From NCBI GenBank assembly GCA_015657535.1, contig JADHZB010002047.1, positions 1 to 64,000 of the forward strand: a DNA stretch of 64,000 nucleotides. Reading direction: 5' to 3'. Every line of letters begins with the position of its first letter. Within the stretch, counting starts at the first letter, position 1. The translations under genes and the position numbers were made by a program. The stretch comes from Nephromyces sp. MM_2019 (lineage: Eukaryota; Apicomplexa; Aconoidasida; Nephromycida). The notes below the pieces were generated by a model. The model searched no databases and was not told the DNA's origin. It saw only the letters and a program-made list of their open reading frames with translations. Below are positions 35,455 to 47,310 of this stretch, piece by piece.

Positions 35455-35661
35455 TCAAGAGATAGTTCGCTTAAAAATGACCCAGTTCGTCTGGTAGAGC
35501 TTGGTGAAATATTCGCAGTAAAGGGCTTAGATGTTGTGCTTCCACTGGGACTAGAAAGCAAATTATCTTATCGCCGCGAGAAGGAAACCCAAGTTGTAAA
35601 AGTTGGAAATGTAGCCAGTAGAATTATGGTCGATCCTGTATTCAGCCGCAGAGTTATATAA
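35455..35661 (+). pseudogene. isolated plus-strand protein-like block
   Basis: About 69 open codons end in TAA at 35659 and read NDPVRLVELGEIFAVKGLDV, LPLGLESKLSYRRE and QVVKVGNVASRIMVDPVF. This is strongly protein-like in an otherwise stop-rich stretch. There is no ATG, upstream codons meet TAG/TAA within 20 codons, and no clear acceptor was found, so it is either one exon of an unseen gene or a fragment. The family is not recognised; the VRLVELGEIF string is only superficially like PheRS beta-subunit sequences. Confidence 0.35.
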
Positions 35662-36079
35662 CCGAAAGACGCCAAATCTTGCTTAAATTTTTGTAGATCA
35701 TTACGATATCCGTGCCTAACTTTGCATGATTGGTGGAATGCCTTGCTACTCCATATCTTAAGACTACTACGCTATTCAACAATTTCAGTTTAAGTAGCTG
35801 TAAAGGTACCAAAACTTCTACTCATTTGACTGCTTTGTATTATCGTCTAACTTCTTATTATCGGTGTCTCTACTGCATTCCTCCATTTTCGGAAATAGCT
35901 TGCTAGGCGCCTCAACTTGACAGGCGAAATTCAATATATTTTCCACGGTGAGCCCACTGGACCGCTGTGCGATACTAATTTTTTGTCACCAAAGACTTTT
36001 TTTTAGCAAAGGTGTAAGAAGTACTTGTGTATTACAAGGGTAAGAAAATAACTAATGATCTTATGGTTATAGTTATAAA

Positions 36080-36597
36080 CATATATTAATGCTTTTGCCA
36101 GCGAAAATATTCCGCGACTGATGGACCTCAGCTGTAAGTTATTAATTTTGAGGCTTACTGCCATAACTAAGCGAGAATAGCCACTTCTCCATGTAATTGC
36201 GGAATGATATAGTAGTTTTAAGCGTAAAAAGCCAGAGTACCGGCATGTTAAGCTTCTCATTGGTTTTTTCACCAATTTAAATCCTATTAAACAGAGGTTT
36301 TGGCATCCTACGTTCCAGAATAATACTGCACTTGCTAGCAACTTGAGTCTTCTATACTTAGAAGTTGAAATGTTATTGCCATTGAAGCTTCTTCATTCTC
36401 CGCAACGTGCCAGATGTCTATGATACGCGTATTGCTCAAATTTTGATGTTTGCGAAGTTGCCTTTCCAGCGCATAGGGTGAACTTTACTGCTAATATACG
36501 ACTGGCAACTCTGCGGCGCTATGCTGCCTATCGTAATCCGCAGGCTGAGGGTAACAATTGGGCCAAGGTTGCAGCATCATTGCTAGCAAAGCGGTAA
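36080..36597 (+). pseudogene. broken plus-strand coding-like blocks upstream of bL27m
   Basis: Two consecutive open blocks in different frames. About 36208-36423 contains HVKLLIGFFTNLNPIKQRFW and NLSLLYLEVEMLLPLKLLH, ending in TGA. About 36430-36597 contains FDVCEVAFPAHRVNFTANIR and LRRYAAYRNPQAEGNNWAKV, ending in TAA. The frame change between them lacks a plausible intron. The family is unknown. A 112-codon minus ORF (36341-36003) over the same DNA is Leu/Ser-rich and less protein-like. Confidence 0.33.
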
Positions 36598-37361
36598 TTA
36601 GATGTTGAGCATTGGCATTCCAAGGCAAGATCCTTTAGGGTACCGAATAAGAACCTGTGCTGGCCGCTACGCTGCTTTTGTTATACAAATTTCCGCTTTA
36701 TCGCCTTCTGTGGAAATTCCTTTTTTGTTGGTTGCTTCGACTGGAGTCCTTCGTGCTTAGCTATTTCAAGTGATGGCTGCTTCGTCTTCAATACCTTTGC
36801 TGACGGATCACATTTACAGCTTACATGGCTAAAGAATGCGCTTTATACAGATTAAATTGCATGGTTTTAAAATTGTGAAAGCGGATAATCGCGCCTGTTC
36901 CTCCTTTTTTCCGCTACTGAAGGATTTGCCTCACGCTTCTATTTGGTGAACTTGAAGGACGACTACTGAAACTTTGCCAATAGCTGTATAACTCTATTTT
37001 TCCCATAAAAATAGTTACTCTAGCTCAATATCTGAATATCTACTCCTTTTTTTGTTTACTGTTTCAAACTTTGTTCTCTGGCGGAAGTAGGCCTATTCCG
37101 TCCTCGCAAACTGAAATTCTCCAACGGAGGGAGACCGCGAAAAAGTAAGGGTTTCTTTGTTACTCTCGTTAAACATTTTTTCTAAGGCGTACACATACAT
37201 GATCTGGATTAGGCGAGCTATTTTCTAGCCTGCCATGCAGGACAGTTAGTGCTCCAGAAAGGCGAAAAACTATAGATTCCTCGCTAAAACCCATCTAAGG
37301 ATTATTCCTATGTTTTGATGCTCGGTGAGTTACTCCTCCGATATTCTTAAGGCCTGATGTA

Positions 37362-38438
37362 ATGCAGTTGCAAACCAATTTTAAGGGCGCACTTCATGGC
37401 TGCCGTGAGACATGTCAATTTCCTAGCTTTAAAACTATGAATAAAATACGAGGGATCTTGGAGCGAGCCTATTTTCCAAAGGCGGAAAAGTGCCCCCTTA
37501 ATGTTTCCTCTTTTTCAACCTCATTCCTGGCTTCAAGATACTATTTTAGGGTTCCCATGCATTTCAGAAAACCTGTTTCTCGCTTATTCTCCGATGGTTA
37601 CCTCCCACCTCGACATTCTAGCATCCATAGTTCGGCCGTGCCACAACTATGTCAGGGAAATATTTCGGCCTTGAAATATGCCACGCTTAGTTCTATGCAG
37701 CCTTGCCGTAATTCTTTGAGCCCTATTCCAGGAAGGTTAGGCATCTATTCTTCTCATCTTCAGCGTTGCATGGACTTTCCAATGGCAATGATGTTCGTTC
37801 AAGTTCGTACAAAGATGGTAAAAGTTCAGGCTTATCATAGAAGACCTCGTTCGTACCCTTTCAAACAGACGCTTAAGCCCCATCTAGGTCCTAAACGACT
37901 CTCTGCAGAATATGTTCGTAAAGGTCAGTTGCTGGTAAAGCAGAGAAAGGCTCTTTCATTGAACATAAACTCTTCCCGGCGTAGGCATAAGAAGTATTAT
38001 CCAGGTGAGAATGTACGGGTCAATACACGCAACACGTCACTTTACTCAACGTGTGACGGACGAGTAAAGTATACATTTATAGACAAATTCCTCTTTCCTT
38101 CGGATATTTCAATGTCTGGTAATCTCCATGAAGGCTCTTGGTATGGCCCTTCTTCACAGATGATGATAGTAAATATATTGAAAGAGACTGAAGATGAATT
38201 GACGCGTGATAATCTTTGGAGGTACCGCACAGAGTGTGTCAAGAGCATGGAGGAGAACCGAAATGTATGTTACTTACGGTCGAAGCCTCCGACCAGAGGC
38301 TCTTTGCCTATATCCGATGTGACAGACAAAGAAAGCCATTTGAAATATCGAAGGAGAGTCGGTGTAAGGCCTCGTTTCTTGAGTAGATGGGATGAATGGG
38401 ACAATCCCACTATGCCGGAGTCAAAACCCTTGACGTAA
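37362..38438 (+). CDS. MRPL27: mitochondrial large-subunit ribosomal protein bL27m
   Basis: bL27 sits at the peptidyl-transferase centre of the large ribosomal subunit; this copy should act in the mitochondrion (or another organelle). It is a single exon of 358 codons, the longest intact ORF in the window. The bL27 core is at about 176-240: GPKRLSAEYVRKGQLLVKQR matches bacterial GVKRFGGQ.V.AGNI.VRQR, and YYPGENVRVNTRNTSLYS with DGRVKYTF matches FHPGENVG.G.DHTLFA.VDG.VKF. It carries an insert between QRK and YPGENV (LNINSSRRRHKK), a 150-residue N-terminal extension rich in Ser/Arg/Phe that would hold the targeting signal, and a 118-residue C-terminal extension. Typical bL27 is 85-150 aa, so this is an unusually extended form. 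A second ATG at residue 26 (MNKIRGILERAYF) is an alternative start. Confidence 0.85.
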   Translation: MQLQTNFKGALHGCRETCQFPSFKTMNKIRGILERAYFPKAEKCPLNVSSFSTSFLASRYYFRVPMHFRKPVSRLFSDGYLPPRHSSIHSSAVPQLCQGNISALKYATLSSMQPCRNSLSPIPGRLGIYSSHLQRCMDFPMAMMFVQVRTKMVKVQAYHRRPRSYPFKQTLKPHLGPKRLSAEYVRKGQLLVKQRKALSLNINSSRRRHKKYYPGENVRVNTRNTSLYSTCDGRVKYTFIDKFLFPSDISMSGNLHEGSWYGPSSQMMIVNILKETEDELTRDNLWRYRTECVKSMEENRNVCYLRSKPPTRGSLPISDVTDKESHLKYRRRVGVRPRFLSRWDEWDNPTMPESKPLT

Positions 38439-40140
38439 TGCAGCCTGTTGCTTGAAGCACTTTGCTGCAACGCTTTAAGGGCTGTTACAATGGTTTCAAG
38501 TAGTGAACTTTCATAACTAGCACGTCTCTTGGTAGGAGGAGTCTTCGTACTACATGGTGAAAGTTTATCCAGAGTATGAGGATGCTGTGCTGTATGTCTT
38601 TACCTAATTTTTTTTTATTTGAAGAAGTAATGCAGTAGCTAAAGTTTTCTCCTCAGCTGCGCTATGCCACGCTAAAAAAGTTGTATGAAGTTGCAATTAT
38701 TTCCTGATAATTTGTAAACTGTTTAAACTATGGTTTCGGAAAAACAAGATGGCTTTTGTTTAGAAGGGAATCTAGTTCGTAGCTTGTTATTTTCCTCCAG
38801 TCAAGGGAGGAACGAAGCCTTTCTATAGCAAATAAGATATATTTTCAGCTCTTTCTTTAAAGATGCTTCTCCTTTTATCCATCCATTGCTTAGGCTGTGT
38901 AGGTACTTATTAGTGGGACAGCTGTAAAATGTTTTAGAAGATTGAGTGTAGGGATATTCTTAAAATTGGTTACTTGCCGGGGAGTTTAATCAAGTTTTTT
39001 CCAACTTTTCATGCGGCGTGGTTAAAGCGTTTGCTAAAGCAAAAATTGATCATCTTCTAGCTAAAATGTGGAACACTCCCATGCTTGACCGCCTACCAGC
39101 ATGCATGCTCGTCTGCTGAATACTCAGTGAATGCAATAATCTCAAATTGAGTCTTAAGACCGCCTTTTTCCCGCGGTTCTGGTAGATTCTTTTTTGTGAT
39201 CAAAATGGATAGTTTTTTTCTGAACCCCTCATGCCAACGGAGAAGCCAGTAAAGATAGGATTCTTCGTACTCGGGGCCCTCATGAAATTTGTTTAATGAA
39301 AATCACCACCTGTTTATCGTCGCTGCTTGGCCAGTGATTCTACATACTTTCAAGCATCATCAGGTCTTTTAGTAAGTGATCTATCATGGAAATTAACTGC
39401 AGTAAGAGTAGGCAGTATGATGCTTACCTTGCTGGCGAGTACAAGAACCTGCAAGATACTTCGAGAGAGGGCAATAAACCGTTTGTGTGAATTACTAGCT
39501 AATCTATTCTAGGCTTTGAAGTGCTATTACTCGATAGGAATACTTGTAACTTCGCCGCTTGCTAAGCAAGTGAATCGGAGCAGAAAGTTTCTTCCAGTAC
39601 GTGCAATATCAATCTTATTAAGATGTGTACCAGCTTGTCCCGGAGATATACCTTTTTTTCATACTATAATATTCATCGCCTACTCAAACGAGGGAAATAG
39701 CAAAGTTTCTCATGATAAGTGAGCAATACCGCATATCAAACTAGTAAGCTTTTTAATTTTCGGAACCCATTACCCCCTCTTTTTTTTGACCAGACAAACT
39801 TGCGACTATTATCTAAGAAGTCCGGCACGCCGGTACTGCTTCTTTACTAGAAGGAACATATACACAAGCGCTTAGTATAGATTAAGGGCAGATCAAAACG
39901 CCTCGAATTTTAACGGTTACTTCATTTATTATCCGGCATTCGCCAGCAGGGTGCTGAAAAATTTATTATTATAGCCGTTGTCTGCTATTTTTGGCTTAAT
40001 CGAGTGAAATCTCGGGGGTCCGATATTGAACTCAAATATTTGAACAATCACTGGCTCCACTTATGGAATACGAAAACTCTTCACTTTTTTTTATTTGCGT
40101 GTTCAAAAGAGTTTTATTCGCACTAAAACAAGACTAATTA

Positions 40141-40168
40141 CCCCACCTCCAGTCAACAGGAGGTGGGG
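40141..40168. repeat. perfect 10-bp GC-rich hairpin
   Basis: CCCCACCTCC, an 8-nt loop, then GGAGGTGGGG: a perfect GC-rich stem in very AT-rich intergenic DNA, between the convergent genes. Flanks ATTA and GAAT extend the pairing partly. Confidence 0.85.
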
Positions 40169-40663
40169 AATCTCGTGGTTTTTATTAGATTAGATAAAGT
40201 TACGTAGTAAAAAAGGTATCCAAGGTGATTTGAATTTGCGGAATAGCATTCTCTGTGCCTGTGTGTATTCATTCTAGCAATAATAAAGCGCAAAAGCAAT
40301 AGCAGCAAATGAGATCGAATTTACAAAGAGCAGAAATTGATTCGAGAAGCAAAAATTGGCAACCGCACAGTGTAAACCATATCACAGACTCTAATTTACT
40401 TACTAATATGATACAAAGTCGGTATAAAACGCCAGAATTTCTGTTTCTTTGATTGGATAGAGAACACCGATAATTGAGCAAAAACCCTATTTTTGAGGAG
40501 GATGCAATCCGTAAAGGCAAGCACAGTGGGCCCATCAGCAGTTCAAATTGAGCATCTTATATTTACAGCTCTAGAGTTTCTAACGTTTCCGAACTCTCTG
40601 ATATCGCTGTACCAGAAAATTATTAATGATTCCCTTTGTAGAAAAGTGTGGCAATACAAAAAA

Positions 40664-40687
40664 TGCGGGCATTGCTTATTGCCCGCA
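40664..40687. repeat. perfect 8-bp hairpin
   Basis: TGCGGGCA, 8-nt loop, TGCCCGCA: a perfect GC-rich stem about 340 bp beyond the 3' end of the minus-strand VMA12-like gene. Its function is unknown. Confidence 0.75.
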
Positions 40688-41026
40688 CAGCAGTCTGCTT
40701 AACTCTGAGACTATGCTTAGCCCCGTTTAAGCAAGGCTTCAGCACTTAAGACATATATATAAGGATAAAGCTAGCTTGAATGGGCATAAATAAAAAAAAA
40801 ATTAAAGGGGACAAAAAGAATTTTGGAAGTATGCAGCAGCTCAAACAGTGCCAACATTGAGAAACTCGCGAAAAAGCTTGAAACTTCAAAAAACGGATTA
40901 TAGCCAAGCGCGGCCACAAAACAAATTGAGGCCATTGAAACTTATGCTGAAATTAGAATTGAAGGATGCAAGACAGTATTATCAAAAGCCGAACAAATAA
41001 AAAAAAATTCAGCTTAGGTTCCACAT

Positions 41027-44000
41027 TCAGCTTGATACAACTTTCGACGCCTTGCGGTGTCTAAGAACACTTAAAGAAGAACTTCCATTTCTTTCTTCCT
41101 GTTGTACAAGAAGCTCGGTTGGAAATTCATTCTTTGAGTTTGAATCCTCAGGTTTTTGTACAACTCTTTCATCTTCAGCCTCAGAAAATGTTCTATTAAG
41201 CTCTTCCTCACTACATGTAGAGTGATTTGAGCTTGTAGGCAAAACTGCCCCTTTGGGGGTCAATTGCTTCCTAATACTATGTAAAATTGGTACAGACAGG
41301 CCGCCAGAAAATTCAGAGTCCTGTTTGGACTTTAGTCTCTTTGATGCCAATTTATATGCCTTCGCATCAGAGATCACAAACAAAAGGATTTCCGCGAATA
41401 AGCAGCAAAACGAAAAAATAACACCAAACAAGAGTTGCTGTGGGCAGAGATTAGAAGGCAAAAAATCTCGTTTATTTCATGGAAAAATAGCTAGAAATTC
41501 TAAAAAATTGAAAAAAACACTTAAGCAGCCCATATGCAAACAAAATTAGAGAATTTTCAAAAATAAAGTTAATTCAGCGAATCGATCTACATTTTATCAA
41601 AAACAAAAAGAATGAGAAGTAATCAGAGATGAAGCTCCAGTAACAAGTTTTCATATCAGATGAAGCAGGTGACATGTTAAACGACATCAGAAAAATCAGC
41701 TGGCAGCAACTCATCATCCACAAAACAAAGCAAAATTTCACTTCTAATCTTCACAAGGAGGAAAATCTATCTAAGAAGGCAAGGAGGGTACTTTGGGTAT
41801 ACATTTTCTCAGGAGAAGCAAGAAGTCAATCAAAGAGTTAAAAAATGATGAGAAACATTAAATAGGTAATAAATAAAGCAAAATTTCGCGCCATCAATCA
41901 GTAATTGCAAGGCTCATAAATATTCCGCACATTTGCAGTACACACCTTGGATTTCTTCCAGCATTCGAAATAATCGTAATAACTACAAATTATACAAAAA
42001 AGCTTCAAAAACAGCATTTTTTTTCCACCAAGAATATCAGATAATGCATCCTGCATCTATTGCAAGTCCTAAAATCTTATCAAAAAAACACAAGGTTCTT
42101 AGACTGAGAAATTAATGGCCTCTATTCTAGCATGTTAACTACTTAGCTCACCTACCAAGACAAGGATGAATATATATATATACTGATTTTAAGTTATAAA
42201 CTTCAGTTATCTACTATCAAGCTTATACCTTCTACACCGCCATTTTTTACTCTAGGTACCCACTGCTCACACTATTCGCATCATATTAACGACTAAATTC
42301 ATGAAGCATACCAAAGACGGGAAAAAACCTTATCGGATACTCATTTTGACAAATTTTTCATGAACCTCTATTAGTCAGACGACGGTTTCACTAGCTATCA
42401 TGAATGCCTAACAAAAAAAAACTCACCGTCCTTATCTCTTTAATACCAATGTATTTTGAACCCCAGTAGCCCGCGAGAAATGAAAGAAACACTCCAATAA
42501 AGCTGTTGATCCCCATCCTTTGAAAGCAAATACAAAATTAACCTCAATCAGGGCGGCATAAGAAGTCAAAAAATTACGTAATTCCAGAAAAAACTACAAC
42601 TATAGCTGCAAAGGGCTTCATGCAGCAGTAAAAGCAGGTAAAGCTTAACTCCAGCACACCACCCCAATAAGCACAATAATGAAACCGTTTTTCCCATGGA
42701 GAAATAAGCGTATAAATGCTACTAAATTAAACTGCAGAAGGGGAATTCCTACATCAATTTTCGTATTTATCAAGAAATATCTGCTTAATTTTTATAAGCG
42801 AATATCATTATCTTAATCACCATAACTAGGCAAATCAAAAACAATCAGAAACAAAAATTTAATTAAACATACAAAAATAGTAGAGTTTTTCATCGTCAAA
42901 CAGCTAATCAGTTTTCTCCAAAAAACTTGCCCTAATAAGAAAAAAATTAGAGCAAGACAAATAACTTACGCAACTCCACTATAAATCTCGGCGAATGTTT
43001 GCTTGTGAACTTTGGCAGGATGCAAGTCCTTCACCATCTTTTGGTACCTTCGCTCAGCAGCACGTAGACGCATTATGTCACTGGAGGACATGCCTTCGAA
43101 AGGTGAGCCCTTGGATTTTACTCTGGCTAAACAAGGCAAAAAATAAAGAGCAAAGCAGTAAACAGATAAAAGCAAAAGCAGAAAGTCGTAAATGATTGAA
43201 GAGAAAAAGAGGGGAATAAGATGAAACTGACAATGAAAGAAAAGAGAACTGAAAACTGAAGAGAATAAGAGGGGAGCAACTTCAAATTTACAACTAAAAA
43301 ACCCAAGAATGAGATATCAGAGGGTTAGAGGTGGCAGTAACTACACACAGAAGAGGGGCAGGAAAATCTCCAAACTACAATTTACTGTGCAAAACAAAAA
43401 TATAGCTAGAAAACCGTAAGAAAATTAAAAAAATGTAATTTAAATATATTTTCATGCTTACCAACAATAATAGATCCCATCATTAGCTCATGAAAAATAA
43501 TAAATCCATTTTTTTCCCCGCTGCAAGGCTTGATTCCCATAGGTTCCTTGGATTTTTGTATATTCTTATTGTAAAAGTCAACCTAAAGCCAAAATCAATT
43601 TGGATAAGCTATACAAATATAAGACACATTGAAATACTGTCAAAAATGCTTTTGCTGTTATATATAGCATAGAGAAGCCAGCCTTCATCCTTTCCAATCA
43701 AACAAGCAAAACTCTTCTAGCAATGAGCAACATATTCCTAACTACAAAAATCGCAGAAGCAAACAGTAGAGTTTTCGCTTCAATGTAATGCCTAAAAATT
43801 GCAGCAAAAAGTACAGTTTCCGCTTCAATATATTTGCTAATAATTTAAGCAAACAGTAGACCTTTCGCTTTAAAATATTTGGTAAACTATAAAGCGAGCA
43901 TGAAATTGCAACAAAAAGATTCTAAATAGATTTTTCACTATGTAACGGAGCACTATGGTTAAAATTCAAGAAACTGGGAGTATACTACTTGCGCGTCAGC

Positions 44001-44552
44001 GATAAGCCTACCCATCATCTCAGTAGAAGGCAATAAAATAGCTTTTACGCACATCACCAGAGATTTTTTTGGAAATGAAAAACCCACATGAGAGACAAGC
44101 AAAATTCGCAGAATTGCAAAGAATCTTCATCAGAATCATGAAAACTTCTCATTTTAAGATTTTCATTCTATGGCATTAATGCTAGCACCAGATTTTTCAC
44201 AGTAAATATATATCCATACATGATAAAAACACATGTGTGTGCTGGTCTATAAGCACTAAAAAATGGAAAAAAAGGGTGAAATACATGCAAGCCCTCTTAT
44301 TTTTACCATTACTATAAGGGCATCTAGCTCAACCGCATTTTGGGAGTCTATGAAACAGTCACTCAGTAAACTTGTAAACTTTTCGAAGTCCTTGCCCTTC
44401 AAATTTCGCAGAAGCTTCCTGAAATCCTCTAAGAAACACTTAATTGAAGTTGAGACAGATACATAAATTCTTTCTTCAGCCCACGGCTTGACATGCTCTG
44501 GTTGCTCAATTCGCGAAGGACTGGCAATAGCATCTTCATTGGAACCCTCCAT
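41027..44552 (-). CDS. VMA12: VMA12/TMEM199-like V-ATPase assembly factor
   Basis: Vma12 (Vph2)/TMEM199 is an ER membrane protein needed to assemble the V0 sector of the proton-pumping V-ATPase. Five exons with matching phases: 44552-44307, 43582-43462, 43126-42970, 42517-42427 and 41437-41027 (TGA); 1026 nt, 341 aa. Family signs are FHELMMGSIIV near 112-122 (family LHELLEGS), a charged stretch with ERRYQKMVKDLHPAK near 147-161 (family EEYQRMTRNV), and two adjacent membrane helices, FIGVFLSFLAGYWGSKYIG at about 181-199 and QLLFGVIFSFCCLFAEILLF at 206-225, the second with the acidic residue typical of the family. The C-terminal 110 residues form a Ser/Glu-rich, probably disordered tail, longer than usual. 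The second exon was deduced from phase: its acceptor (43583) and GTAAGC donor leave every junction in frame. Confidence 0.78.
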
Positions 44553-47080
44553 CTTTTTCCAGCGTTTTTAATTTATAACTTTACTTGATTTCAAGCACTA
44601 ATTAGCGCCTTGAAAGATATCTGCCTTCTCAAAAGTGGGGGAGCAGCACACACATCAATTTCGTTTGCGAAAAAAAATCTCTTTGAGCCAGAACATGAAA
44701 CTGCACAAAATCAGAGAGCAAAACCGTGAATAGTCATTAAAGCATACTAAATTTCCAGCGCATCTTTTGCAGCTTTCCATATGCAAGCATGGCTTCCAAG
44801 AAAACGAAATGCAGCAGAAAACGATTAAATTAGCAAGTTCTTATATACAGTTAAATGGAATGTTTTAAGAGACACTAGCACACAATATACAAAATTAGTC
44901 CACAGGCTTTAGAGTGCATTTTCCTGAGCAGGGTATGTACCTGTAGCATAACACACCCAGGAAGTACACTTGTGGCGGGTAGACAAAGTGTGAGTGCTGA
45001 ACGATCTCCTTTCACATTCTGTAGATTCTAGCTCAAGAAACTTGTATAATCTGCTTTCATTATCTCAAAAATTTATGGAACTGATTGCGCAACCACCGCC
45101 TGCTTCAAGGAACCCCTCCTGAAAAAAAATTCAAAAAGCAATCTTTCAGCTTATAGTACTCTCTACCGCTTCACGCACAAATTTCGCATCCAAATTGCGA
45201 GTAAAGTACATACATTCATCTCCTTGTGATTGAATACGTTGCCTGAATCTATATGGCAGGCGCCATTTTTTCAATGACTGCTTCCAAGTGTCCCTCTACA
45301 AGCTTAGTAAGGATAAAAACTACATTTTTTTATTTCCTTGGGAAAAGGATAGCTCTTTGCAAAGGCTTACAACACGCTAGCTCTGCGATGCAAACTGTAT
45401 AATTGAAGAAGCAGCATTAGAAAAAACTCACCAAAACAAATTTACAATTTGTAGTTTCAGTAGACAAACAATATCAAAATCAAGGAAGCCTGAAAAACTT
45501 ACTCCTTACGCGAAGAGTATTTTCTGCTTTTTTCATCAACACAGAAAATCAATTTACTGCATATTAACGCCGGAGTAAATAGTAAGTTATGTAAACATAA
45601 TGCTGACGGGAAAAAATTCACCGCGCAAACAGAATGATCCACCGGATTAAGCAGAACCAGTTATGCCAAGAACACTACTAAACTATTGACTTGAACTCTT
45701 AGAATTGTTAGGAGCGGGTAATCAGGCTTCAACTTAATACATCTAAGAACGTACGAAATAAAATCAATTTTCTCGATGGCTACACCGCCTTACCTTTGGG
45801 GGAAAGCTACAAAAAAATCGTATAAATTCAAGGTTACTGTAAGTTGATTAAACTTTTTATAAACTAAATGATAGTGAAGGCTTCAAAACATATCTATCAT
45901 TCGGTCCCTTCTCCATGAGGCAACCGAAATCAGTTTCGATGCGTTAAATCAATTCATTCTTCATCGCTTAAAAACTGGTTCTAAAGAATTTCCCTCTTTA
46001 AATCCTTAAGCAGGCAATAATCTGCTGGGTTCACGTAGGAAGTCATGGAGTGCACGTGCAGTCAAGAGTAAACCTCTGCAGACTCACATTGCAGCCGCAA
46101 ATACCAAAACTTGTAACAAAACAAACTAGAGTTTATTGGAGTAGCGCAAATATATATTCTGAAGTTCGATTTTGAATCACCATAGCCAGAATTCATCATT
46201 TGAGCTCTCTTCTTCATAAACTATTGCAGCGAAACATGGATAATTTCATGGCAAAATATGCAATGAAAGCTATAATGGCAGGGAAATGAGTTCGTACTTT
46301 AGATAGCCAGCTAAAAAGGAGCCAAAGCTTTCATTTCCTCATTGATGTGGTAAGAACTGCGGATCATCGCAACTAGAAACCCCATATTTGCCTGCGCTCT
46401 AATGAAATGATAAATCGCTCCTTACCGGCTAAAGAGAGGTACGAACATCATGCAGCACAAAAATTACATGCTTTAGTCCATTACCTCATATGTGCTTGTC
46501 TTCCCAAGAAGAGTACCGATTTCTTGAAAATCAGAAGCGAAGTAAAGTAAAATTGTTTGTGCTGCTAAACACACATTATAAAAAGCGAGCATACAGATAA
46601 TAAATTTTTACCTATAGACCTTATCTTCAGGTTTACCGCAATATCAAAAGGGCCGATTTCATTCACTTACACCCAGGTTTAACGCTATGAAGTGGAAAAG
46701 GTCTTCAATTTATCTTTTTTTGGTAAAATTGAGATTTGCAGCTAGGCGAGGGTAAGTTGCTACTTCCTAAGGGCTAACACACAGCGCATAACAACTCTAA
46801 CTTTTTTTTCAAGTTCCTTACTTTATGTTCCTCGTAGGGTGGAACTTCATGGTTGTCGATTCTGTGACAAAGCCTTTTGCTAACACCTTCTTTCTTGATG
46901 CAAGCACAACATCATCATACCATTAACAGCATGGTCATTTGTGCGCTGACGACGGACTCCCCCTTAGTTTTGACTTGATACTACACTTTTATTCCTTTCA
47001 AAGCATCTCAACAGCTACCTTCGTGACCCCTAGGATATACAAAACTCGGGATTCTTTCACTGTTCATACTACATAAAAAA
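44553..47080. other. gene-poor AT-rich region upstream of the VMA12-like gene
   Basis: No exon, RNA gene or repeat could be supported. A stretch near 45640-45660 (AATGATCCACCGGATTAAGC) was compared with the end of small-subunit rRNA and rejected. Confidence 0.5.
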
Positions 47081-47310
47081 TTATTGCTGAGAACTGTTAG
47101 AAACTTTACTCGTAATTTTGGAAAATCCTAGTCTCACGCTAGGAAGATACGCCAAGTGCGAACGGAGGTATTCCAACACCTTGCCTGGCAGTCCGAATAT
47201 CTTTCTCGTTGTGCTGTACTTGGCGGGTACCATGTGTGGCAGACTGTAGTACATACTCTTAGCAATAGAATCAATGACAACAGAACCACGCGCACCATAC
47301 CTCAAGTGAT
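47081..47310 (-). other. short unassigned open block
   Basis: A 74-codon minus ORF contains SMYYSLPHMVPAKYSTTR and KIFGLPGKVLEYLRSHLAYL. It is protein-like, but the opposite strand is open as well (47156-47353). No family was recognised. About 80 bp to the right, short AGCTTAG-type repeats run to 47475. Confidence 0.25.

Larger units (their letters stand above)
38439..41026. other. intergenic region between convergent bL27m and VMA12-like genes
   Basis: It holds the 3' regions of both genes and two short perfect hairpins (listed separately). Small plus ORFs (39327-39512, 39516-39722, 40493-40702) lack family resemblance. No exon was recognised. Confidence 0.5.

Noticed and set aside
25910..36597. 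Reassigned stop codons as an explanation for in-frame TAA/TAG/TGA
   Set aside because: The protease, MRG15-like, VMA12-like, PTPS and bL27m genes have no internal stops and end in TGA or TAA, so the standard code holds.
45630..45670. AATGATCCACCGGATTAAGC, resembling the complement of the small-subunit rRNA 3' end
   Set aside because: Only a few bases agree and the neighbouring sequence shows none of the conserved rRNA helices.
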